Assembly (NCBI GenBank): GCA_963837425.1
Contig: CAWINH010000019.1
Span: 1 to 10,786 of the forward strand
Direction of reading: 5' to 3'
Origin: CAWINH01 sp963837425
GTDB lineage: Bacteria > Chloroflexota > Limnocylindria > QHBO01
Length of the DNA: 10,786 bases
In this document: piece after piece, positions 1-6,211 of the stretch
Numbering within the stretch: the first letter of the stretch is position 1
Layout: each line of letters starts with the position of its first letter
Made by a program: the position numbers and the translations under genes
The notes under the pieces: model-generated
What the model was told of the DNA's origin: nothing
Seen by the model: the letters and a program-made list of their open reading frames with translations, nothing else
Database searches by the model: none

Positions 1-34
1 CCGGGTCCGGGCACCTGCAACCGACGCGAGGGGC

Positions 35-1171
35 CTACGGAGGCCGCTGGCACCCGGCCATCATCGCGAACGGGGCCGCGGCCATGATCGCCACGAAGAC
101 GAGCGCGAACGCCGACCCCGCGCCGACGGGCAGCACCACCCACCACCGCGCCCGCCGCGCCGTCGCGGCCGCGCCCAGGCACGCGGCGGCGAACCCGCCG
201 CCGATCACCGCGCCGATGATCAATGCGGGGATGACCACGTCCGCGGGCGTGAACGTTGCGCCGAACTGGCAGTCGGGGAAGGCGCTCGAGAGCCAGATGA
301 GGAGCGCCGCGGCCGCCGTGATCACGAGCCCGACAATCCCCACGGCGACCCTGGACTGGCGCGCGTTCAGCGGGCGCCAGGCGTACGCGGCCACGACCGG
401 CGTCAGGGCCCAGATCGGTATGACAACCAGCCAACCGAACTTGGCGCGGTCGAGCGGACCGATGTAGAGCAGGCGATCACTGATCCACCACAGACCGTAG
501 GCCAGGGCCGCACCGGCCAGGGGGGTCGCGGCGGCGATGGCGAGCCGGGCTCCATCGGCCTGCGGCGGCTCGCCGCCAGGCGGCACGCCGGGAGGCACGC
601 CAGGCGGTTCTTCGCCGTCGATCCTCTCCAGCCAGCCAACCCTGACGGCGAATGCCAGCGCCACGATGACCAGGGCGGGCAGGAAAAGGAAGACAACGGT
701 GTTCTCGGGGACCGAGTAGGCGTAGGAGAACGGATCCGGAACCGCTAGCGGGCAGTTGCCCCCAAAGCATGGCGCGCCGTACGGGGTGCCTAGCATCGCC
801 ATGGCCCAAAATAACGCGGCGGGCAGCAGGAGGAGGAAGACGACGTCACGAACCCAGAAGCGTCCGCGTACCCAGACCGTCACCGTGCCCAGCACCACGG
901 CACCCGTGGCGCCCATCACCGTGAATCCCTCGCCGACCCCGGTCCACGGCAGCCGACAGATCCAGTAGCCGTCTACGAGGGACAGCCCGGGGTGCGCCAA
1001 GACCTCGGCGAGCGCGTTGAAGAAGAACGCGGCGAGCCCGATGAGGAAGGCCCCCAGGCCCGCGACGGTTCCCCACCATGCCAACCGGAGCGGCCGGTCC
1101 ACGGCGGGACGATAGATCGAGCCCCGAACCCGGTCAACGGTTTCTTGGCTGGCGCCGCATCGGGTTGACAC
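35..1171 (-). CDS. Nine-helix integral membrane protein of unknown function
   Basis: I do not recognise a family. From the GTG at 1171 the product is 378 residues, with about nine hydrophobic helices near residues 31-52, 81-102, 107-127, 157-177, 209-230, 245-264, 275-295, 311-335 and 342-368. The loop after helix 4 is acidic and carries a Pro/Gly/Val repeat (around residues 187-203). Two cysteines (135 and 140) sit between helices 3 and 4 and could form a disulfide. The frame stays open upstream to an ATG at 1291, but that extension is Arg-rich, covers the divergent gene and lacks helices. I chose GTG 1171 because GGAAG lies 5 nt upstream; GTG 1102, just before helix 1, is the alternative. 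The stop is TAG at 35-37. No catalytic motif is visible, so the role could be transport, sensing or structural. Confidence 0.72.
   Translation of the reverse strand: MSTRCGASQETVDRVRGSIYRPAVDRPLRLAWWGTVAGLGAFLIGLAAFFFNALAEVLAHPGLSLVDGYWICRLPWTGVGEGFTVMGATGAVVLGTVTVWVRGRFWVRDVVFLLLLPAALFWAMAMLGTPYGAPCFGGNCPLAVPDPFSYAYSVPENTVVFLFLPALVIVALAFAVRVGWLERIDGEEPPGVPPGVPPGGEPPQADGARLAIAAATPLAGAALAYGLWWISDRLLYIGPLDRAKFGWLVVIPIWALTPVVAAYAWRPLNARQSRVAVGIVGLVITAAAALLIWLSSAFPDCQFGATFTPADVVIPALIIGAVIGGGFAAACLGAAATARRARWWVVLPVGAGSAFALVFVAIMAAAPFAMMAGCQRPP
569..604 (-). repeat. Short tandem 12-bp repeat encoding a Pro-Pro-Gly-Val loop
   Basis: Two near-identical 12-bp units (581-592 and 593-604 on the plus strand) and a degenerate third unit (569-580) encode the Pro/Gly/Val loop between helices 4 and 5 of the nine-helix membrane protein. 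The unit is a multiple of three, so copy-number change would keep the frame. It is probably a flexible linker without further function. Confidence 0.5.
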
Positions 1172-1176
1172 GGGCG

Positions 1177-1191
1177 CTTCCGCGACGGAAG
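1177..1191. promoter_or_regulatory. Inverted repeat between divergent genes, giving a GGAAG ribosome site on both strands
   Basis: CTTCCG (1177-1182), a 3-nt centre, then CGGAAG (1186-1191) form a perfect 6-bp inverted repeat. Read rightward, GGAAG at 1187-1191 lies 9 nt before the GTG at 1201. Read leftward, GGAAG at 1181-1177 lies 5 nt before the GTG at 1171. The element may therefore supply both divergent genes with a ribosome binding site, or be a small operator, or both. A TTGACA hexamer sits at 1165-1170 on the plus strand, but no good -10 follows it. Confidence 0.4.
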
Positions 1192-1200
1192 ACTCGCACC

Positions 1201-1782
1201 GTGCAGCGGGCTCACGCAAAGCGCCTGCAACTACTTGCGATCGTCGTTCCGGCCGTCGCCACGGCAGTGCTGCTCTCCACGCAGCCCGCATCCGCGTTGG
1301 TCTGCGCCAACGACTGGGGCGGGGACCCCATCCAAGGGGCGCGGGAAGCGGTCTCTAATCCGGACCGGTGGGATGGCCTGCTCGTCGGGAACGTCTCTGC
1401 GATTGAGCACAAGAACGACTACTGGCAGACCCCGGTTCTTGTCGTGGAGCCGGAGGTCGTCTTCGCCGGTGCGTTCCGCGGTGCGGTTCACGTGGAGATC
1501 GGATCATTCGGACCTGACACGCTGTTCGACACCGGTAGGCACTACTTCATGGCGCTGGAGCGGAGTTCTTCGTTGGCCGCTTTCATAGTCGACCCCTGCG
1601 CGCCGAACATGGAGGTCAACAGCGCCGACCAGCTCGCGAAGTTGCGCGCTGCGAGCGCCAGCGAGGTCGTCATCACGATGCCGGACCTCGCGAGTCCTCG
1701 CCTAGGCCCGTGGGTGGCTGCTGCCGCAGTCGTGGCGCTCCTCATCGGCCTATGGCTCGCGCGGCGCAGGCGCGCACAGTAG
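1201..1782 (+). CDS. Secreted protein with C-terminal membrane anchor, possibly NTR/TIMP-like fold
   Basis: The 193-residue product has a typical export signal: basic N-terminus (Arg3, Lys7, Arg8), hydrophobic core 10-27 and an Ala-Ser-Ala cleavage site near residue 32. A predicted beta-rich external domain follows (about 35-160), with Cys35 and Cys133 as a likely disulfide pair. A C-terminal helix at 170-187 ends in an Arg-rich tail, so the mature protein is probably anchored with its domain outside. The order of an early Cys, a 'VGNVSAIE' strand, a 'VFAGAFRGAVHVEI' segment and a late Cys recalls NTR/OB-type domains in actinobacterial and Chloroflexota anchored proteins; this is only a resemblance. 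GTG 1201 was chosen because the signal peptide starts there and ACGGAAG lies 9 nt upstream. A longer in-frame ATG at 1078 would add 41 Arg-rich residues ahead of the signal. It is the only confident rightward gene. Confidence 0.75.
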   Translation: MQRAHAKRLQLLAIVVPAVATAVLLSTQPASALVCANDWGGDPIQGAREAVSNPDRWDGLLVGNVSAIEHKNDYWQTPVLVVEPEVVFAGAFRGAVHVEIGSFGPDTLFDTGRHYFMALERSSSLAAFIVDPCAPNMEVNSADQLAKLRAASASEVVITMPDLASPRLGPWVAAAAVVALLIGLWLARRRRAQ

Positions 1783-1811
1783 TAGCCGCGATCAGCTATC
1801 CGTCAGGAGAG

Positions 1812-2468
1812 TCAAAGGCAGAGGCCGCCGGCTGCCATGTCGCTGTGCAATGGCGACGGACGGGTGAGGGGCACGCGGCAGAAGATCGTTGCCTCGGCGG
1901 AGTGATCGATCTGCCAGCCGGCTTGGGTCCGATGCATCCAGACGCGGAACACCTCCCCCGCCTGGTTCGCGTTCACGCCACCCAGGATCTGAACGAAGAC
2001 GCGGACATCCTTCGTCGCCGACGTCATTGTCGGAACCGTGATCGTCACCGCCGCTTCGCTCACCGGACGGACGCCGGCGGCAAAGAAGGTGCGCAACGCG
2101 GCGACGGCCTCATCGAAGGTGCCGAACTGCCAGTCCTCGCTGGTGGCGAGGCCGATGGGCAGCCAGCCGCTGGTCGCCGCATAGTCGGCTGGGAATGAGC
2201 TGTCGGGCGCGACGGCTTGCGTCCCGCCGGAGCCAGTCCCTGGCGCGGTTTCCGGCTGAGCGGTCGCGATGGCGGCCGCGACCACGACAGCGGCCACCAG
2301 GACGGCGGAGAGGGCGAGGCGGAGGGCTGGCCAACGGCGTCGGGGCGCGACCGTCACGGCGCCGGCCGTTCGCACGGGATCGAAGGTGGTGAGGGGCTCG
2401 TCGGCAAACGACCGCAAGCGTGCCACGAATCGACCGTCGAGGTTCTCAGCAGGGTTCTCAGGAAACAT
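1812..2468 (-). CDS. Membrane-anchored partner (putative anti-sigma) of ECF sigma factor A
   Basis: The 218-residue protein has a cytoplasmic N-terminus of about 47 residues, one strong helix at 48-70, a Pro/Gly/Thr linker (71-90) and an external domain (91-218). The external part alternates helix-like and strand-like stretches and has Cys197 and Cys217 near its end. The ATG at 2468 lies inside the sigma gene and overlaps its end by 11 nt; AAGGAG about 10 nt upstream supports this start. The overlap, co-direction and single-pass topology suggest an anti-sigma factor or sigma regulator. The usual zinc-binding HxxxCxxC motif is absent from the cytoplasmic part, so binding would use a different or degenerate domain. 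The external domain has some look of an NTF2-like or lipoprotein-like fold, but I cannot assign it. The gene converges with the rightward secreted-protein gene, 29 bp away; I see no convincing terminator between them. Confidence 0.75.
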   Translation of the reverse strand: MFPENPAENLDGRFVARLRSFADEPLTTFDPVRTAGAVTVAPRRRWPALRLALSAVLVAAVVVAAAIATAQPETAPGTGSGGTQAVAPDSSFPADYAATSGWLPIGLATSEDWQFGTFDEAVAALRTFFAAGVRPVSEAAVTITVPTMTSATKDVRVFVQILGGVNANQAGEVFRVWMHRTQAGWQIDHSAEATIFCRVPLTRPSPLHSDMAAGGLCL

Positions 2469-2985
2469 CGTCAGTCATCTCCTTCTGCAGCCGATCACGG
2501 AGTCGCTTCAGCCGGCTCCGCACTCCCTCTGCCGACAGCCCGAGGTGGGTGCCGATCTCGTCCGAGGTCAGCCCAAGCACGTAGCGGCAGGCCAGGAGCT
2601 CGCGGTCATCAGGGTTGAGTGAGCCGAGGATCGCGCGCAGCTCGGCGTCCGGATCGGGCGCGTGCATGAGTTCGCCAGAAAGATCCAGGCTCTCGGCGGG
2701 GTGGCTCCGTTGGCGGCGCATGAGCTGCTTGGCCTCGTTGGCGGCGACCCGCAGCAACCATGAGCGCAGGCTGCGAGGGTTGCGGAGGCTTCCAATCCGG
2801 CGCCAGGCTTTGTGCCAGGCGTTCTGCGCCGCGTCCTCGGCGGCCATCCGTTCGGTGGTGATCACCATGCACAGCCGCAGGACGTCAGGCCCGTACTCGG
2901 CGACGACATCGGTGAACGCATCAACGTCACCGGCTCGTATGCGGCCCACGAGCTGGTCGGCGCGCGCAGCAATCACCTCGTCCAC
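2458..2985 (-). CDS. ECF-family RNA polymerase sigma factor (A)
   Basis: The 175-residue protein has the two ECF domains. Region 2 is about residues 22-95, with 'AEDAAQNAWHKAWRRI' as the core-binding and -10 recognition helices and 'SLRSWLLRVAANEAK' after them. Region 4 is about 118-170, with 'LNPDDRELLACRYVLGLTSDEIG' followed by the recognition helix 'SAEGVRSRLKRLRDRL'. It would direct RNA polymerase to a small regulon. The frame is open to 3189, but residues upstream of GTG 2985 are low-complexity and cross the promoter, so that start is rejected. GTG 2985 has no clear ribosome site. GTG 2976 forms a GTGA overlap with a short upstream frame and would give 172 residues. The next gene, its membrane partner, overlaps the 3' end. 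The upstream promoter is of housekeeping type with two inverted repeats. Confidence 0.88.
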   Translation of the reverse strand: MDEVIAARADQLVGRIRAGDVDAFTDVVAEYGPDVLRLCMVITTERMAAEDAAQNAWHKAWRRIGSLRNPRSLRSWLLRVAANEAKQLMRRQRSHPAESLDLSGELMHAPDPDAELRAILGSLNPDDRELLACRYVLGLTSDEIGTHLGLSAEGVRSRLKRLRDRLQKEMTDDVS

Positions 2986-3128
2986 GGTTGTCCAGATGCT
3001 CGCGCAGCCGTCCAGCGTTTCAGAGTTGCCTCCCGGATTGCCAGCCTCGGCTTTCGCTGGGCTTCTGGCTGGGCGTCGGCGCTGAGGAGGCTGCGAGCGG
3101 GGGGCGCTCCGTAATCTGCTACATCCAT
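2973..3128 (-). CDS. Possible leaderless 51-codon leader ORF ahead of sigma factor A
   Basis: An ATG at 3128 lies 7 nt downstream of the predicted -10 element (3135-3140), so a transcript could begin exactly at this codon. The frame runs 51 codons and ends with TGA at 2975-2973, overlapping GTG 2976 of the sigma gene as GTGA and also covering GTG 2985. Translation could thus be handed to the sigma gene, which lacks an obvious ribosome site. The predicted peptide is basic and hydrophilic with no signal or helix. Against it, G or C occupies only 32 of 51 third codon positions, well below neighbouring genes, so the frame may be chance. If real, a regulatory leader peptide is likelier than a functional protein. 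Confidence 0.3.
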   Translation of the reverse strand: MDVADYGAPPARSLLSADAQPEAQRKPRLAIREATLKRWTAARASGQPWTR

Positions 3129-3134
3129 GTAGCA
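3117..3134. promoter_or_regulatory. 18-bp inverted-repeat operator at the predicted transcription start of sigma A
   Basis: The site has arms TGCTAC and GTAGCA around 6 nt; the match continues two more bases inward, giving 8-bp arms and a 2-bp centre. It abuts the predicted -10 element and covers the likely +1 of the leftward promoter. The outer arms equal those of the second site at 3153-3170, 36 bp away. This is what one expects for a dimeric winged-helix or HTH repressor. The CTACAT/ATGTAG core recalls PadR or BlaI/MecI-type sites, but no regulator gene lies in the window and I do not assign a family. Confidence 0.72.
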
Positions 3135-3164
3135 AGTATGGAGACGTCTTCGTGCTACTGTCAA
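3135..3164 (-). promoter_or_regulatory. Housekeeping-type promoter of the sigma A operon
   Basis: Read leftward, TTGACA (3164-3159) is a perfect -35 hexamer, followed by an 18-nt spacer and CATACT (3140-3135), which matches the -10 consensus at four of six positions. The start would fall near 3128, inside the first inverted repeat. The operon is therefore probably read by the principal sigma factor rather than by its own ECF product, whose promoters usually carry an AAC-type -35. No gene downstream on the plus strand could use this region. Confidence 0.68.
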
Positions 3165-3170
3165 GTAGCA
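3153..3170. promoter_or_regulatory. 18-bp inverted-repeat operator enclosing the -35 hexamer of sigma A
   Basis: The arms TGCTAC and GTAGCA flank exactly six bases; on the minus strand these six are TTGACA, the -35 element. The arms are identical to those at 3117-3134. A protein bound here would directly block sigma-70 region 4 contact. The centre differs from the first site (TTGACA versus ATGGAT), which suggests that the arms, not the centre, are recognised. A short palindrome, AGACGTCT (3142-3149), lies between the two sites. Confidence 0.72.
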
Positions 3171-3259
3171 CAAAGGATGCGCTGGACAAGGGGAACGGTC
3201 GAGCGTCTAGGTCAGCGCGTTCGGCGTACTGGCGAGCTCGAGGCCGACGCTGGCCTGCA

Positions 3260-3724
3260 TCATCCCGCGAGCTGGGACACGTGTTCTGGGTAGTGGTTGT
3301 ACGTGTCGCTGGCCACCTCCTCCGCCCCAGTGCCCTCGTGCCAGGCCGCCACGCCGCCCTCGAACAGCTCGCGGTCGGTCGCTGCGTCGACGGCGGTCGT
3401 CAGCTCGTTGAAGGAAGCCACCACGCCCTCGCGCACCTCCGCGTCCGGCCGGTCACGGTTCTCCGCGAGGATCCGGGCGTTGAACGCGTCGATGTCGAAC
3501 GGATCGCTCTCCTCGGGATACGGATCGACGCCGGTGCGTAGTCCGTGGAGCACCGCGGTCGAGTGGCGGTGCCACCACTCGATGTGCGCGAGAACGTCCT
3601 TGCGGGTCCAGCCCGGCATGCCGGGCGCGTTGGCGTGGAGTGCTTCGTCGGTCAGCGCCGCGGCCGCGGCCGCGATCGGGGCGTGGCCGTCGCGCATCGC
3701 GCGGAGCAGGTCGGTCTTGTCCAC
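3260..3724 (-). CDS. DinB/ClbS-like four-helix-bundle protein
   Basis: The 154-residue protein matches the DinB superfamily in length and pattern, closest in my judgement to the ClbS/DfsB and mycothiol-dependent maleylpyruvate isomerase-like branch. 'GWTRKDVLAHIEWWHRH' (about 38-54) is the typical helix 2 segment, and 'YNHYPEHVSQL' ends the protein. His47, His144 and His148 form the expected metal-binding triad. Members use a divalent metal for thiol-dependent transfer or hydrolase chemistry, or act in detoxification and resistance; the substrate here is unknown. The start is GTG 3724, with no clear ribosome site. The gene lies 132 bp after the large sigma B partner and ends 90 bp before the second operator upstream of sigma A, so it may be the last gene of the sigma B transcript or a separate unit. 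Confidence 0.82.
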   Translation of the reverse strand: MDKTDLLRAMRDGHAPIAAAAAALTDEALHANAPGMPGWTRKDVLAHIEWWHRHSTAVLHGLRTGVDPYPEESDPFDIDAFNARILAENRDRPDAEVREGVVASFNELTTAVDAATDRELFEGGVAAWHEGTGAEEVASDTYNHYPEHVSQLAG

Positions 3725-3856
3725 GCGCCAAGCCTACCGCGGAGCGGCTGCGCGATCATCCGCGTCGCCGCCAGCTGGACGCCGAAAGAAGGTGATCTTG
3801 AGTTCGACGCCGATGACGAGGTCGAGTGACGCTCCTCGCGGCCGCTGCCGCGTCAG

Positions 3857-5671
3857 TCAGGAGGCGGGGCTAACCTCGGTTACGACGAAGTTCTCTCGAC
3901 AGCGGAGCACCTGGGCGCTGGGGTCTTCAACGACGAGGCCCATGGACTGCGGGTCGACGAACGCTCGCGTGCACGATCCGGCGGCGGGATCGTCGAAGTG
4001 GCCCGTTACGTCCAGCAACGACCCGGTTGGCACGCTCACGCCCGAACTTGGATCGACGTGGATCGGCATCGAGCCCCCGAGGCCCGAAGGGCCATCGGCG
4101 TCGTAGAGGCGGAGCGCGGAGTCAACCGCCAACCACGTTGGCGCTCCGGTGACCTCCAGGTCTGCCGGATGCTCGCCGGCCACCACGCCGGACAGCGTGA
4201 GCGGTTGGTTGCCGAAGCAGAGCAACCGTTCTCCCCAGGCCATGGCCACCAGGTCGGCGAGGGTTGCGCTTGCCGGGCATGACGGCTGGACGCTCTCTGC
4301 CTGAGGGCGACCGTCGACCTTCACTGGCAGCCAGCCGAGAACAGGGACGTAGCTGCGCGCCGGCGGCCACTGCACGAGGTACCAGTCCGTGCCGTTCATC
4401 GTCTGCGGGCCGGCGAGCACGTACATCCGCTGGCTGGCTCGCACACCGCTGAGCGTGTCGCCCTTCGTGAAGTCGGGGGTCCCGTAGAGGTAGCCCGTGG
4501 GATCGATCATCCGGGCCAGACCGCCGACCTGCAGCTGCACGGGTCCGGCCACCGGCGCGGGAGTCGGCGGCCACACGGCGAGCGGCGAGTCGCTGCCCGC
4601 GTCGGATACCCAGTCGCCGGCATTCTCTCCATCGGCCGTGATGTACAGCCGCTCGGTCGAGCTGCCGGCCGGGTAGCCACCGCCTGCCGGCCAACTCGCC
4701 TCGAGCGTCACCTCCCACAGCTGCATGGACGTGGGCGTCACGGTCGTCGTGCACGTCACCGCCAGCGGTTCGGCCAGCTGCCCTCCGACGTTGCCCGGGC
4801 CGGTGTGGACCACGCCATCCCGGGAGGTGTTCGGCTCACGGGGGAAGCAGGCATACCAGTCCGACCAGTACTCGCGGACCGATCGATCGATGCTGTCCAG
4901 CCCGGTCCGCACCGCCTGGGCCGCGGCTGCCTCACCCTCGGCCCCGGTCGGGAGCGGCACCGGCTGCTCGTCGAAGCGGATGCTGGCGACGAGCGCATTC
5001 AGCTGGGCGCGCATCTCTTCGACGCCCGGTCCCCGCAGGGCGGCCTCGAGGGTGTAGAAGTTGTCGAGCGAGCCGGGCCGAGCGATCGTCCAGGACAGGC
5101 TGAGGTCGGAGGCATCGGCGCTGTTCGGCCCGGTCTCCTCCACGTAGGCCGGCAGCCCGTCCACGAAGAGCTGCCAGCCGCCGGGTGGTTCGTGGTCGAG
5201 GATCGAGAAGCCGGGCATCGCGCCGGTCCCGACCACCACCCGCAGGGTCCCGGGGCCTAGCGGCGTCGCGAAGCCGCAGTTCGGATCGATTCCCAGGATG
5301 CCGTTGCAGCCGCCGACGTCCGAGGTGCCCATGACCGCGAAGACGGAACCCATCGTCCCCACCATGCTCGATGGGTAGACCTTCCATTCCTTTGGATACT
5401 GGAAGCTCAGGCCGCCGCCGTGGAAGCTGCCGTCGCGCGCAGACACGGCGCCCGGCAGCGGCAGGCGCCCGGTGACGAGCAGGCCCACGCCGACCACCGT
5501 GGTCACCACGAGGAGGGCGGCCAGCCCTCCTGCCAGGCGCGGGAGCCAGCCGAGTCGCCGTCTCCCCCGGGCCATCGTCAGCTCAGGTGTCGAATGCGAG
5601 GGCAGCGCGGCCACCATGCGCCGCAGCCGACGCGTGGCATCGGGGCCGAGATCGCGATCCCGATCGCTCAT
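3857..5671 (-). CDS. Large membrane-anchored partner (putative anti-sigma/sensor) of ECF sigma factor B
   Basis: The 604-residue protein begins at ATG 5671, sharing ATGA with the sigma B stop, a sign of translational coupling. The N-terminus (1-42) is charged and cytoplasmic, with no zinc-finger anti-sigma motif. One helix spans about 46-68. The external part appears modular: about 82-236, a domain starting 'GLSFQYPKEWKVYPS', typical of PsbP/LpqN-like folds; about 255-365, a Cys-containing beta-rich domain (Cys275, Cys307); about 404-452, an SH3b-like segment ('RMYVLAGP...WYLVQWPP...GWLPV'); and about 464-598, a domain with Cys465, Cys485, Cys567 and Cys591 and an OB-like look ('DVTGHFDDPAAGSC'). 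SH3b domains often bind cell-wall components, so wall or envelope sensing is a reasonable inference. The frame stays open upstream across sigma B, but that extension is antiparallel noise in codon use and is rejected. Confidence 0.82.
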   Translation of the reverse strand: MSDRDRDLGPDATRRLRRMVAALPSHSTPELTMARGRRRLGWLPRLAGGLAALLVVTTVVGVGLLVTGRLPLPGAVSARDGSFHGGGLSFQYPKEWKVYPSSMVGTMGSVFAVMGTSDVGGCNGILGIDPNCGFATPLGPGTLRVVVGTGAMPGFSILDHEPPGGWQLFVDGLPAYVEETGPNSADASDLSLSWTIARPGSLDNFYTLEAALRGPGVEEMRAQLNALVASIRFDEQPVPLPTGAEGEAAAAQAVRTGLDSIDRSVREYWSDWYACFPREPNTSRDGVVHTGPGNVGGQLAEPLAVTCTTTVTPTSMQLWEVTLEASWPAGGGYPAGSSTERLYITADGENAGDWVSDAGSDSPLAVWPPTPAPVAGPVQLQVGGLARMIDPTGYLYGTPDFTKGDTLSGVRASQRMYVLAGPQTMNGTDWYLVQWPPARSYVPVLGWLPVKVDGRPQAESVQPSCPASATLADLVAMAWGERLLCFGNQPLTLSGVVAGEHPADLEVTGAPTWLAVDSALRLYDADGPSGLGGSMPIHVDPSSGVSVPTGSLLDVTGHFDDPAAGSCTRAFVDPQSMGLVVEDPSAQVLRCRENFVVTEVSPAS

Positions 5672-6132
5672 GTCTCGTCCCCCAGCGCGACCCGCAGCTG
5701 CGACTTCGCGCGTGCGATCCAGCTGGCGACGGTCCCGTTCGGTGCGCCGAGCATCTGCCCGATCTCGGCCTGGGTGTAGCCGTCCACCACGTGGAGGATC
5801 AGGGCGGCCCGTTGGTGAGGATTCAGGCGACCCACCGCCTGCCACAGGTCGGGCTCCACCGCTGGTGTCCACTCCGCAGCCGCAGGCCGCTCCAGGAATC
5901 GGCGCAGGCCGCGGCGCCGGCGCAGCTCGTTGAACGCCAGGCGCAGGCCGATCGTGTACAGCCAGGCGCGCGCATCGGCTCCGTCGAAGGTTGACCACCC
6001 TCGGAAGGCGCGGAGGTACGCCTCCTGGGCCACGTCGCGCGCTTCCTCAGGATCGCGCAGTACGGCGGCCAGTCGCTGTTCGAGCGCCGGGTACAGATCC
6101 GCCATGACCGCCTCGAACGACCGCTCCAACAC
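5668..6132 (-). CDS. ECF-family RNA polymerase sigma factor (B)
   Basis: From GTG 6132 the protein has 154 residues. Region 2 lies at about 5-75: 'FEAVMADLYPALEQRLAAVLRD', then 'PEEARDVAQEAYLRAFRGW', then 'ARAWLYTIGLRLAFNELRRR'. Region 4 lies at about 97-150: 'VGRLNPHQRAALILHVVDGYTQAEIGQMLG' followed by 'NGTVASWIARAKSQLR'. The start is uncertain: GGAGG at 6139-6135 is only 2 nt from GTG 6132 but 5 nt from TTG 6129, which may be the true start. ATG 6105 would cut into region 2.1. The in-frame extension to 6423 is Ser/Arg-rich noise across the permease gene. The gene starts 79 nt after the ABC permease and is coupled to its membrane partner by ATGA, so the ABC genes and pair B may share a transcript. 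Confidence 0.88.
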   Translation of the reverse strand: MLERSFEAVMADLYPALEQRLAAVLRDPEEARDVAQEAYLRAFRGWSTFDGADARAWLYTIGLRLAFNELRRRRGLRRFLERPAAAEWTPAVEPDLWQAVGRLNPHQRAALILHVVDGYTQAEIGQMLGAPNGTVASWIARAKSQLRVALGDET

Positions 6133-6154
6133 TTCCTCCGCGAACGTACAACAC

Positions 6155-6166
6155 GCGACGCGTCGC
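6155..6166. promoter_or_regulatory. 12-bp perfect palindrome upstream of sigma factor B
   Basis: GCGACGCGTCGC is a perfect palindrome centred 28 bp upstream of GTG 6132. Outside it, AACA (6150-6153) and TGTT (6170-6173) form a second, slightly offset pair of arms. This could be an operator for a dimeric regulator of sigma B. Palindromes of this size also arise by chance in DNA this rich in G and C. Confidence 0.35.
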
Positions 6167-6172
6167 TTCTGT

Positions 6173-6190
6173 TGCGTGCCGCCGCACGCA
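6173..6190. other. Hairpin between ABC permease and sigma factor B
   Basis: TGCGTGC (6173-6179) and GCACGCA (6184-6190) form a 7-bp perfect stem with a 4-nt loop in the 79-nt gap between the permease stop and the sigma B start. No T-run follows on either strand, so it is not a canonical terminator. It could be a weak or Rho-assisted stop, an mRNA stability element or an operator. Confidence 0.35.
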
Positions 6191-6211
6191 GGGCCCGGTC
6201 CCGACCTCCCG

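Noticed and set aside
1783..1811. Bidirectional terminator between the convergent genes
   Set aside because: The 29-bp gap holds no stable hairpin or T-run that I can support.
1710..2198. Rightward 162-codon open frame after the secreted-protein gene
   Set aside because: It is antisense to the sigma A partner, lacks domain features and has no convincing start.
3117..3170. The two inverted repeats as ends of a mobile element or a mini CRISPR array
   Set aside because: There are only two copies 36 bp apart, no transposase, no target duplication and no spacer pattern; the fit to promoter elements explains them better.
2986..3189. N-terminal extension of sigma factor A to an ATG-like start at 3189
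   Set aside because: It would place the promoter and both operators inside the coding region, and the added residues have no similarity to ECF factors.
5672..5998. N-terminal extension of the large sigma B partner through the sigma B gene
   Set aside because: The added 109 residues are Arg/Pro/Gly-rich and overlap region 4 of sigma B; ATG 5671 with ATGA coupling is much better supported.
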